This document shows positions 23,340 through 34,158 of a stretch of 64,000 bases of DNA, one piece after another. The DNA comes from Callaeas wilsoni. Its lineage: Eukaryota > Chordata > Aves > Passeriformes > Callaeidae. A program made the position numbers and the translations under genes. The stretch's first letter is position 1. The number at the start of each line of letters is the position of its first letter. Where the stretch lies: assembly GCA_013398955.1 (NCBI GenBank), contig VWPU01000905.1, forward strand, positions 496,001 through 560,000. The letters run 5' to 3'. The notes below the pieces were generated by a model, which was given only the letters and a program-made list of their open reading frames with translations, did no database searches and had not been told where the DNA came from.

Positions 23340-23870
23340 GATCAATGAACGACTGGCCAGGACTGGATGCAGACCAAGCAGATTTTGAGAGCGCAAAGTT
23401 CCTGCCTTTCAGGAAAACACCTCGACTGGTCACCTTCAGAGAAGCCACCTATTTACCTCTGAATACACAGGACCCCTTTGCCTGACAAGTCTGGTTTGGA
23501 GACAGTGCTCAGACAGACTGTCCTAATTGTTCCAGCTCTTTAATTCACAGCGACAGACCCAGAAGCTGGGGAACAAAGTGCTGTTTAGCTCTCCACAGAA
23601 GGCAACACCAAAATCTTAATGCCACACACTCTGGCTAAAGTCTGGACTGCAATATCTTCTGGCTTTGCAGAGCTGTCAATGAGTCTGTGCCTGCACTGCT
23701 TAACAAACCAGGCAAGCTCCATCACAGCTCTGCCATCTGCCTGTCTCACTCCATCACTGGCATTCTCCCTGGCATGATCTTGCACCAAACCAGCACCTGA
23801 CCACTGGAACAGCACAGACCCTGGCTGCTCCCAGCACACAGGGGAGTGAAACTCCATGATGAAGATGTGT
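23340..23870. other. Unexplained GC-richer patch
   Basis: About 500 bases are clearly richer in G and C than their surroundings. A 90-codon minus-strand frame (23585-23857) runs MEFHSPVCWEQPG... to ...ILVLPSVES without a motif I recognise. It could be an LTR fragment of a family I do not know, a diverged retroposed copy, or a CpG-poor unique patch. No splice or start context supports a gene. Confidence 0.4.
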
Positions 23871-26800
23871 CTGTGTGTGTGTATGCATGCATAAGAGAAA
23901 GGGAGCTTGTAGGTATTATTATGGGACTAATTTGTTCCAAATACCTTAAGAAAGATCCAGAAACAAGAAGGTATTTTGAAAGATCCAGGTTACATCATGT
24001 GGCCCAGGGCCAAATAACAGATCTTGCTTCTGCTTTATTCAAAAGTACAGGTGCAGTGTCAAAGAGAGTGCTGTGGTTCAGAAGCATCTGTCACAGCAGG
24101 GCTACCTGTGCTTTCCTGAAACTGGTATAATAGCAATCATAATCCACATAGATTTCACTGATGGTATTTATATTGACTGTTGTGAAACAGATACAGAATC
24201 CAATGTCATCCAGAGATATTTTGTGTGGGAGTTTTTTTGTTTAAAAAAGACCAGTTAGCCCCAAGATGACATTCGCTGAGAAAGGGAGCCTCAGGCTGGT
24301 CCTAGTGGGTCTGAGAAAAGTACTCACAGAAACTTCTCATAAAAGGAATTTTCTGTTTTGAAATTTGTTTTTTCTGTTTATTCTATTGTTCTGAAAACTG
24401 TTCTGAATTTGTCCTGAAGAAACATATTGGACACCAGGCCAAGCACACCTACAGACAGTAGCTATCATGATTCCAGGTGGGAGTAATGTTTTTCCCATAC
24501 AAAACTTTCACTACAAACCATTTAAAACAGATGAAAAGATAGGACTAAACCTGCAGTGGGAGATGTGAGTCACAGAGAGGAAACATTTGCATTTGAAAGA
24601 AGCAGGCAGTTTAGTCTTTCCCAATTATGGGCTAAAACAAGCTAATGCCAGCCAGTCCTGAGTTGCAGTGACTATACTGAGTTCAGTGATGGGGTAACTC
24701 AAAAACTGAGTTATCATCTCCAAGGTTATCTACAACCTTAGAAACGGCATGCAGAGTGAAGCACACTAGAGCAATCTAGAAAGCTGTTTAAGAATAGTGC
24801 TGGCAAAATTTATGTTTTAGTCTGTCCACTAAACTCTCTGTTCCAAGTCATCCAGCTAGCACCTGTGTTTGGTATCTTCAGTTTTCAGAAGATTCATATT
24901 TCCTTATTCAATTGTTTAAAATGTCCAGGTTAATTGTGTATGCATGAAACCAGCAAAATAAAATCTACTGGGTCCAGACTACAAAGGATTAGCAAGGAAA
25001 TGAAACCCTAAAACAGCTTTCCAGCAAAACTCCATCATTCCCCAGAGAAGAGACCTTACTTCACATTTTCAAACAAATAATAATTTTTCCCAAGCAACAA
25101 GAATTTCCTGAAAATTTAAGCTCATTGAAAGGCTGAAAACTCCTAGATTTGATATAATTCAAACCCAAATCAAATTTCTTCTAAAACAAAAATTAATCCT
25201 GTTAAATGAGAATTCCTACTTTAGTTAGTTGAAATTGAAACAGCAGCACAGAATCACAGAAACATAGAAAGTAGGAAACAGAATTGTATTGCATCAGTTT
25301 CTGCATATCTGAATAACACCATGTAACTAAACATCTTCAGACAATATTTTCCATATATATATATATAAATAGTATTTACTCTACATTTATTCTAATGTGA
25401 ATAACATTACTTCTTTCATCCAGTCAAATTTATGATGGCACCATGAAATCACCATATACCTCCACAATGACTTAACTCACCATGTTTTCCCAGTTTTTCT
25501 AAGTGGCTGTTTCCATAGTCATTGATAAATAAAAGTATAATTAAGCCTTACTTAAAAGTCAATTTCCATGTAAAGGAAAGGGCATTAACATCTCATTATT
25601 ATCAATGCAGAAAGCTTATAAACATAACATTAAGCCCAATGCTAAAAAAAATTTGCAGGTTTCAGTTCTTGAGAAAAAAAAAACCCCTCACTCTAAGATA
25701 TCTACAAGAGATAGAGTACTGCGATTAACTCTATTTGTTTCAATAAATGGAGATTATACAGTGACCTTTACTTTAGCTGCCTTGGTTTCTCCATTTTTAA
25801 TCATTATGCAAGATTTGGTAGGATTTGTTGCTGACACTCTGCTCCTCAGGGGACAATTAGCAGAGAAGTGAATTCACTAGAAAGGCAGCAGATCTTTTCA
25901 CTTTGCTACCTAAAATGACAGGAAAGAGCCCAGCTTTGCTGGACTGTCATAATGCTCATCTATGGCTGGATCTGAGAGAAGCCAGGCGATTCAAAACACC
26001 ACACGATTACATAAATCTCTCTGAATTAAACATTGGAGATAAAGAATGTTAATAATATATAAAATGTGCTCTGTGATGCTGCAATTAAAAGTTTCACTGC
26101 ACAATAAAGTAAAAACTTTACTGTTTGCATTCTGAAGGAATAATGTTAGTCTCTTCACCTTACCCTGAAACTTAGCATCTTTTTCTTTTCTTGAAGTACT
26201 ACTAATATTAAGAGTTTGCACAAAGGGATACGTTAATGGTTTTTTTGGTTTTGAGCTTTACATTTAATTCCTGCCACCTTACCCCATGCAGGCAAACACA
26301 CTCACCTCATGTCTATTGCAAAGACCTCTGACTGACATATGCTTTGTATACTGTGTTAGCTTTATGTTTGTTGTTTTCACCTTGCTAGAAGTGCAACTCT
26401 AAATTCCTGCTGTCCGCATACCTCAAACATGCAGTCATCATTTCAGTTCCATTAGTGTTCCTCTACTTCTACCACTCTCTATGCACTTAATATGCATTTG
26501 CTCTCTTTTACAGACTGCGGTGTGGTAAAGCTAACAAAAATTCAGATAGTTTAGTGTCTCCAAAGAAAATAAGTATATGATTATTTACAAGTAATATGTT
26601 ATTCAGTAGAAAAGGTCAAAAAACAAATCTTCTAAAGAACTTACATATATCAGGGATTTAAACACTTCCCTGTGCTTAAGATTCACAGTTCCAGGACCAA
26701 TTTGGGAAGAAGATAAATAAGCCTTTCTTCCATTATGTCCCATTCCTACCAGGAACAATGTATGTTTCAGGGATTCTTTTAGAACTATGAATATTAGGAG

Positions 26801-29800
26801 AATGTTTGATCAGAAGGAGAGGCAGATTGCATAGGGTGGCACAGGCAGCTATAAGAATGAGTGTGGTATCCAAAAAACGCTCAAAATGCAAACCAAACAC
26901 CTCAGAGAAATTAAAGTTTGTGCTTTAACTTAGCACATACTGTCATAGAGAAGTGTATAAAAGCCAGTCCTCCCAAAAAACTTGAGGGTATTTTGGTGAT
27001 TCAGACATATTCATTTGTAGTAGAAGGAGAGCAAAAGGAAAATAAACCTGAAACCTTTCCAGTTTTCTCTCAATATGGAAAAGAAAGTCTAATAATTAGA
27101 GTTTCTTAGGTATTTTTGAGCAAACATTTTGTGTGGTGAAAATTTGACATAAATATGAAGCCACACGGAAATAAATGAAGCAGGATATGACAAAAGAATT
27201 ATAAAGTTCCTAAATAAATGAATTTAAAAATAGAAAGAAATCAGTAAATGTAAAGAAGGCTATGTAAACATAGGTCAGTATATGTGTAAGAAGGAGAAAA
27301 AAATTAAACAATTAGTTTTTCATTCAAAGTAGGACTTTATGAGATAGTCTTGTTGCACAACTTTTTTTTTAAAATCTTTTTATTGCTAGCAGAATAAGCA
27401 ACCAAGCTCTGTTATGATTAATTTCTTTAGTGAACTTACTTAAAATTTATATTTTGAAGCTTTGTGCATGAGGGTTTAAGTGATGCCCTATTAAGTATTA
27501 ATGCTGAGTCTGAATTAAGGGGATAATTATAATTTTAAAAATATGGAAAATGCTCACCTACAGGTATATTTCTTACTAACTGTGTGTTTACCCCTACAGA
27601 GATATGAGACTTTTACTTCTATTAGCAGTTGGATTTTACCTGTGAGACCATATAATTGCTTCAAACATTTTTGACATGAAAATTAACATGAACATTTTCA
27701 AATGCCTATGGATGTTGCTGTTGTAAAACAACATCCTGTGTGTGGAATTACAAGACCTTTTAAAAAGTACTGCTACAAAATAGGTACTGTGCACAGTAGT
27801 TGCAAAGACAATATATATTTTCATAACTCCTTTATATACTAGTCAAGGAATGTCTTAAAATACTCTCTTAATACAGAGATTTAGTTCTGTGTTTTAGGAC
27901 TGCAAGAACCCATTTATAAATTAACTGAAGACAAAGAAGAGTCTCCTAAAGTAAATGGTAATAGGATTGGTAAATCTGGCCTGTCAAAACACACTCCTCA
28001 ACACGCATCTTACACCTGCACATGCTACCCAAACGCTATGCAGACCTTCAACATCCATCTAGTATGGTTTCTAGTGTAATGAAAGGGAAATTTATGTTCT
28101 GCAGCATGGATTGTTTCTAAATTAATACTCAAATATGCAGGGATATTCATCTGTGAGGACACAATACTTTTCCATCTAATAGTCCAACTAGAATAATGAC
28201 ATACAGCTGCTAAGTGTTGTAGCATAATGTAGTCTCAATTAAATAGGTGCAAACACAGAATAGTTACAAATATCTCAGTACTGCCATAATAAAAATAAAA
28301 TAGATAAAATTACTAAGGAGTAGTAGTCACGTAATAAGAAATTCTGTTCTACCTTAATCCTAGATGTAACACACATAATTTATGTACAACATAAATTAGG
28401 TGAACACACAAAAATTTTAAACACATCACCAATTACGTTCAACAACACTCTAAAGTGAAATGAGTGGATAACTAACACTAACTCCTCCTGAGACCATTGA
28501 TCTCACTGGAATATATCATGTCAAGTCCAATATGAGAAAGATGTATATTGATTCTTAGTTAAAGTAGCAGAAGTTTTGCTGGTTTATTTTGTGTTGGGTT
28601 TTTTTATTTTCAGAAAAAATGAGAGAGATAATTTAATTGATAGCTTATGCATTTTCACGTACCTGAGCTGTAAAAGTGTCTTTGTGTAGAAGTAAATATT
28701 CAGAGGCATCATAAAACTTACTCTTTTAAAATTTGTTGGCAGGAGTCTCAAGGAGAAACAAGACATCTCTGTTAAAGATAAATACTCATTGCGTTGTGTT
28801 TTCAAAAACACATTACCTTAATGATCAAAGTTATACAAAAAAATAACATCTGGAGCCCTGCCTTTCTTCTCATTGGTCCTGTTTGGTCTCACTGATGAAA
28901 GCTCAGTGCTCTCACCTAGAGTTTAGAGTAGGGCAAAAGGCAGTTTTAAGTTCTGAATAGTCTCAGAGCACAGAAGTATTAATGTAGGGAAAGATGATTA
29001 CAGCAATTAGAACTGAGCATGAGCATTTTGGGGAAGAATGACTCATCCTTTGCTTCCCTGCACCATATAATTGAGATCCCAGTACAGTTAAGTACAGTTC
29101 TTTATTTTCTAATCAGCAATTAGTTATTGTTTTTCCTGTACAATCGCAAAACCCCAAGATGGGCTCTTCTTCTACTGCCCACTGCTGTCAAAATTCATGC
29201 ATCTGATTTATTTATTGTTTTAATGATCCATTTAAATAATAATCACACTTTTCATCCTCAGCATGGCTAAATCTAGTTGAGTAAAAAGTCTCTTGCTCCA
29301 TAAATGAATCAGAAGAAATCGGCCAAATAGTAGCACTTTATTTCAATAACACCACTGATTTCTTACACAGCCTATTTATCAGGCCAAGTTTGGTTCAAAG
29401 AAAAGTAAGTTACATATAGTGGAAAAAAATCTCAATTGTTTAAATAATTACAAAAAAAGAGTGTGCAATCAAGAATAATTTAATGATTTTAATGTAAGTA
29501 ATGTATCCAAAAAGAAAGTCCGATGTTGCATTAAGAGTCTTCTAAATACTCTGTCTAAACATCATACTTTGGACAGAGCAAAGCTTTCCATCACTCTGCC
29601 ATCTTGAGGCAATCTACATTACAACTAATTAAAGTTCTGCACTAATCAATTTAATTTATAAAATACTTTTTTTTAATTTCAAGACCAATATATAATTTTT
29701 GTAATAACAATTGAGGCTTTTTTTGTAAATGGCAATAAATTAAAACAATGTTTTCTAGTCACAGTTCTCATAAGGATGCAAATATCTCATTGCAAATAAA

Positions 29801-30129
29801 CTTTAGATTAGCAAAGACATTTCAGTGTGAAGAGTAATCTCTAGAAAATATACAGTCTACTGTTTTTTAAAGGACACAATTCCTACCATTCTATTTGCAT
29901 GAATCAACACAACCATTCAAATCTAATTTGACTGAGCACAACAACATCTTCCGCATACATGTTTTAGTAAACATTTCACACTGGACCTTGCTAAATAATA
30001 CATGCAACTTATAAAGGGAGGGTAAAGGTGTCACAGTAAATGCACCAAAGAAAGAGCAGGGCCTCCTGACACAGCAATCTCTTTCCCTGCCTGCAGTCCA
30101 AATTCAGGTCAGGGGAAGGCCCCCCTCAC
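23871..30129. other. AT-rich noncoding sequence
   Basis: About 6 kb has no defendable gene. It includes a (TA)n run near 25352-25367 and a ~20-base 'cacagaatcacagaa'-like patch at 25248-25270 that resembles a CR1 3' terminus but has no CR1 body. Stops are frequent in every frame. Confidence 0.5.
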
Positions 30130-31043
30130 TCAAGACAAGTGGTATTCTTCAGGTGTCAGTGTTGGGATTGGCGCACTTTGAAATCTTCGTCAGTGACATG
30201 GATGGTAGGATTGATTGCATCCTCAGCAAGTTTGCCAATGACACCAAGCTGTTAAATGCAGCTGACACATCAGAGGGAAGGGATGCCATCCAGAGGGAAG
30301 GGATGCCATCCAGAGGGACCTTGACAGGCTTGAGACATGGACCAGCATGAACCTCACTGAGTTCAATCAAGCCAAGTTCAAGGTCTTGCACATGGGGAGA
30401 GACATCTGTGGTTGACGAGAAGTTCAACGTGAGGCGGCAATGTGCCCTTGCAGCCCAAAAAGCCAACTGTGTCCTGGGCTGCATCAAAAGAAATGTGGCT
30501 AGACAGGATGAAGGAGGTGATCCTTCCCCTCTATTCAGTCTCCACCTGGTGTACTGTAGCCAGCTCTGGAGCCTCCAACACAAGAAGGGCATGGATCAGT
30601 TGGAGTGGGTCCAGAGGAGGGACATCAAGTTGATCAGAGGGCTGGAGCTCCTCTCCTGTGAAGACAGGTTGAGAGAATTGGGTTTGTTCAGCCTGGAGAA
30701 GAGAAGGCTCTGGAGACAGGCCTTCCAGTATCTGAAGGGGGTCTACAAGAGAGCTGGAGGGGACTTTTTACAAGGTCATGCCATGATAGGATAAGGGGTA
30801 AGGACTTCAGCTAAAGGAGAGTAGGTTTAGATTAGATATTAGGAAGAAATTCTTTACTCATATGGTGGTGAGACACTGGAACACCCAGAGAAGTAGTGGA
30901 TGCCCCAAACCTGAAAGTGTTCAAGATGAGGCTGGACAGAGATCTGAGCAACTCAGTGTAGTGGAAGGTGTCCCTGGAAGAAGGATTGGAATGAGATGAT
31001 TTTTAAGATGCTTTCCAACCCAAATCATTCTATGATTTTATGA
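30130..31043 (+). mobile_element. CR1 LINE, 5'-truncated in RT motif B, with intact 3' terminus
   Basis: Plus-strand copy of ~0.9 kb. It starts at the motif B equivalent (a VSVLG segment for CR1 QGSVLG), then VSDMDGRIDCILSKFANDTKL at the motif C position, where FADD has become FAND, so one of the two metal-binding aspartates is lost. A 20-base tandem duplication at 30271-30310 shifts the frame. Further on, 30408-30794 gives the C-terminal CR1 segments (VRRQCALAAQKANCVLGCIKR, EWVQRRDIKLIRGLE, LGLFSLEKRRL). The element ends in 'caaatcattctatgatt'. The 147-codon minus-strand frame at 30149-30592 is antisense and not a gene. Confidence 0.95.
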
Positions 31044-31760
31044 AATTTTCTTTCTGAAAACCCAGCCTCACAACTAATCTTCTTTATGCTTTCTGGCTGG
31101 ATGATCCATTCACCCTCCTTCCCTTTTCTTGTCAGCACTAACCAGGGCTTGTATAACTCTCTATTCCCTCTCCTCACACTGATTAAATAAAATCCACCAA
31201 CAGAGCCATTATGTTTTTTATCTCCTCACCGACACAACTATGACTTCTCTTTCAGCCCACTCTGTCTTTCATGACAGACAATTTCAGTGTGCAGGTTCAA
31301 GATATACATCATTATCGTGGTTAAATTAAATCAGGAATGAAGCTGTTAATAATGAGATGAATCTTTCTGTATTTCATGTATCTTTCAGGTAAGCATATTT
31401 ACTTGGAATCAGCACAGTAGGAAAGACTAGGGCAAACTATAGCAAGACATCTATAGTATGCAATCGATCTCAGTAATTGTCTTACACAACCGTGAATTAT
31501 GCTCCAAATTATTTTCTTGAGCAGAAAAGCATAATAACTTATTTTTCACTGATGTATGAAATTTCTGAGGAAGTGTGATATGTCTGGAAGGCTTACCCCT
31601 TAAAATAAATAAATAGTTTTGTTTTGGTCTTTTTTTTAATCTGCTCTTTCCTTTTTTTCTTTTTCTTTCCTGTCTCTGGCATACTTGACAGGGAACTGCC
31701 TAGTGCCAAAATTTCTGCAGGTTAGATGCTTCTCACCCAACAGTGGGCATACACAGTATA
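31044..31760. other. Noncoding spacer between two convergent CR1 elements
   Basis: No gene is recognised. It includes a short T-rich stretch (31622-31670). Confidence 0.5.
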
Positions 31761-32110
31761 AATCACAGAATCAGAGATTCATGGATTGGTTTGGGCTGGA
31801 AGGGACCTTTAAAGATCATCTAGTCCAAGCCCCCTGCAATGAGCAGGGGCATTTTCAACTAGATCACGTCTCTCAGAGACCCATCCAACCTGATCCTGAA
31901 TGTTCATGGGGATAGGGCAACTATCACCTCTCTGGGCAACCTGTGCCAGTACCACCCTCACATGAAAGAATTTTTCATTATATCTAACCTAAATCCTCAC
32001 TCTTTTAGTTTAAAACCATTACCCTTTTTCCTATCACAATGGGCTCTGCAAAAAATTTGTCTCCATCTTTCTTATAAGCCAAAATCCCACTTCTGCACTG
32101 GACTGAAAGG
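31761..32110 (-). mobile_element. CR1 LINE 3' end, minus strand, 5'-truncated
   Basis: The CR1 terminus lies at the low-coordinate side ('aatcacagaatcagagattc'), followed by 'tttgggctggaagggacctt' and 'catctagtccaagccccctg', which are diagnostic for CR1. Similarity runs through the ORF2 C-terminus ('cacctctctgggcaacctgt') and fades near 32110. It faces the plus-strand copy ending at 31043, tail to tail. Confidence 0.92.
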
Positions 32111-33622
32111 GTGCAGAAGCAGAACTCAAACATCCATCACAACTTTAGCCCTGAAGAATTCCTGCTTAGTCATCAATAACCTTTCATGCTCATCTAAAAA
32201 AAAAGTATGGGCTACTTCACTGGAGCAAAATATCCATTCTGAAACAATGGGCTGTGTAGGTCAGTCATCCAAGGCAGATTGGATTGAAAATTATTTCTTC
32301 CCAGTTAAAGAGAGTTAGAGGGAAAGGAAAGAGTTTGAGGTTTGTAGATACTGTAAATTCTTTATGGTTTAGAATTTAATCCTTCTATTGCTTTGCCACA
32401 CCAGCACTTAAAATCATTGTTTCTGCCAATGGATGCTTGGGACAACATGAGAATGCCATCAGCCTGCTCAATGCCTTTTCAGAGTGTATACATGGTGAAT
32501 AGAATAGTTTACTCTGTTTGAAATCTGAACTCCTCACACTGCAATCTATTATCTAGAGGTTAACTTGTGCTCATATTGAGGAACTACCATATTTAGAAAC
32601 CTGTTCTAGGCTAATGGAATCTTTTTTTTTTTTGTCCCCTTAACATAGAATGAAAGGAACTCAAATTGAAATGGTCTGTATTCCAGACTTAGTTATAGTT
32701 TGTTGTTGAACAGCTCCTCAATGAAGGTCAAATATATGCATCAGAATAAATAATGCCTTCTTTATCTTATTGTTCAGCTGAAATTCTAGTTTTCTAATGA
32801 AAAACAGCTTTAATTTCTATCTGTAGTAGCTCATAAAATCTTAGCTCTTAAAATCACAAAATTTCAAAATTAGAAAGGATTTACAAATTCTATGCATACC
32901 TACATGGCTAAAAATCCGCCTATTTCATAAATTCATAAAAGTTAGTGTTCATAAAATATTTGCAAGTAAGTTAGTAGTGTTTAAAAAAAGCAGAAATAAA
33001 AACATTGGTGAAAACTGGAGTTAGGAAAAAAAACCTCACATACTTAGCATTTAAGGATTAACCTAAAAAGATGTATTTATAACAAAGATATCACAACCAG
33101 GAATTTTTTACTATGAATAATATTAAAATATATGCAATACATAGACCTCTTTTCTCAAAGTTTCTTCAAAAGTGTAAAAGAATTTCTAATGAAGTGGTTG
33201 AAATAAGTAGCCTGAAACACTTACTGTAAGAAATATTTGCATACAGACACAAACTAAGGTAATTGAATCTTAGAAGACCAGTAATAGAAAAAGCAGCTCA
33301 TTAGGCTCATTTCAACAACTTGGGTTCACTGGAGAGGTTAGGAATAAGTAATAAGGTTTAGTTCAGATTAAAAAATGGAAGACAATTATGCAAAGACTAG
33401 AAAGGAAAACCTGGAAAAGGGATAGTGGAGAAGGAAAAGCAGGCCCAAGAAAAGTTGTATATTTAAAATGAGCAAGAGTGAAATATAATTCACAGAGCAA
33501 AAAATAATCATCTCTATTTAGCTGTTGTATAAAGACTGAGGCTTTTTTTTTTATTTTTATGCAGATCACGAACTTAATTAGCATTCCACCAAGCACAGAG
33601 ATTTGCAATTGCAAATAAAATT
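32111..33622. other. AT-rich noncoding sequence
   Basis: No gene or repeat family is recognised. An 11-base T run lies near 32624. Confidence 0.5.
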
Positions 33623-34158
33623 TGGTGTTCTTGGCAGTACTGGCTGGGATGGAGTTAATTTCCTTTATAGCACCCCCTATAGTGCTGTGTTTTGGACTTG
33701 TGAGTAAAACTGTGTTGATAACACATGAGTGTTTTGACTATTTTTGAGCAGCAATTATACAGTATCAAGATCTTTTCTTTTTCCCACTGTCCTGGAAGCA
33801 AGTATGTTGAGGATATGTAAGCTGAGAGGAGACACAACCAAGACAACTGAACCAAACTGACCAAAGGGATATTCCATATCATATAACATCATGCTCAACC
33901 AAACCTGAGGGATAAAAGTTTGGTTAGGTAACCATTGCTTGGAGATTGGTTGGGCAACAATCTGCTTGTGGGAGGTGATGATGTATTGTCTCTGCATCAC
34001 TTATTTTGTTTTCTTTCTTTTTCATTTTTTTTTTTTCCTCTTCTTGAGCTATCCTTAACTTGCAAATTTACAGGGTGCGTTCTACTCCCCATCCCACTAG
34101 TGGGAGGAGTGAATGATTGGCTGTGTGGTGCTTAACTGACAACAGGAGTCAACACACA
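33623..34158 (+). mobile_element. Solo LTR of an avian endogenous retrovirus (probably ERVL-like)
   Basis: About 535 bases match a familiar, widespread bird LTR. It starts near TGGTGTTC at 33623-33630 with 'actggctgggatggagttaa', then the 'gtgttgataacacatgagtg' segment, the 'accaaagggatattccatat' block, and a TATA-like 'gataaaag' at 33911. It ends near 34158 after 'ggctgtgtggtgcttaactg'. The U3-R part is well preserved, while the region that normally holds the poly(A) signal is replaced by a T/C-rich stretch (about 34006-34045). No gag-pol-env or second LTR is present nearby, so it most likely arose by LTR-LTR recombination. A clear target-site duplication is not visible. The exact family is from memory. 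Confidence 0.8.

Noticed and set aside
25248..25270. CR1 3' terminus
   Set aside because: Only about 20 bases resemble the CR1 end repeats and no CR1 body follows, so chance or an unrecoverable stub cannot be separated.
30149..30592. 147-codon minus-strand open frame as a gene
   Set aside because: It is antisense to the plus-strand CR1 copy.
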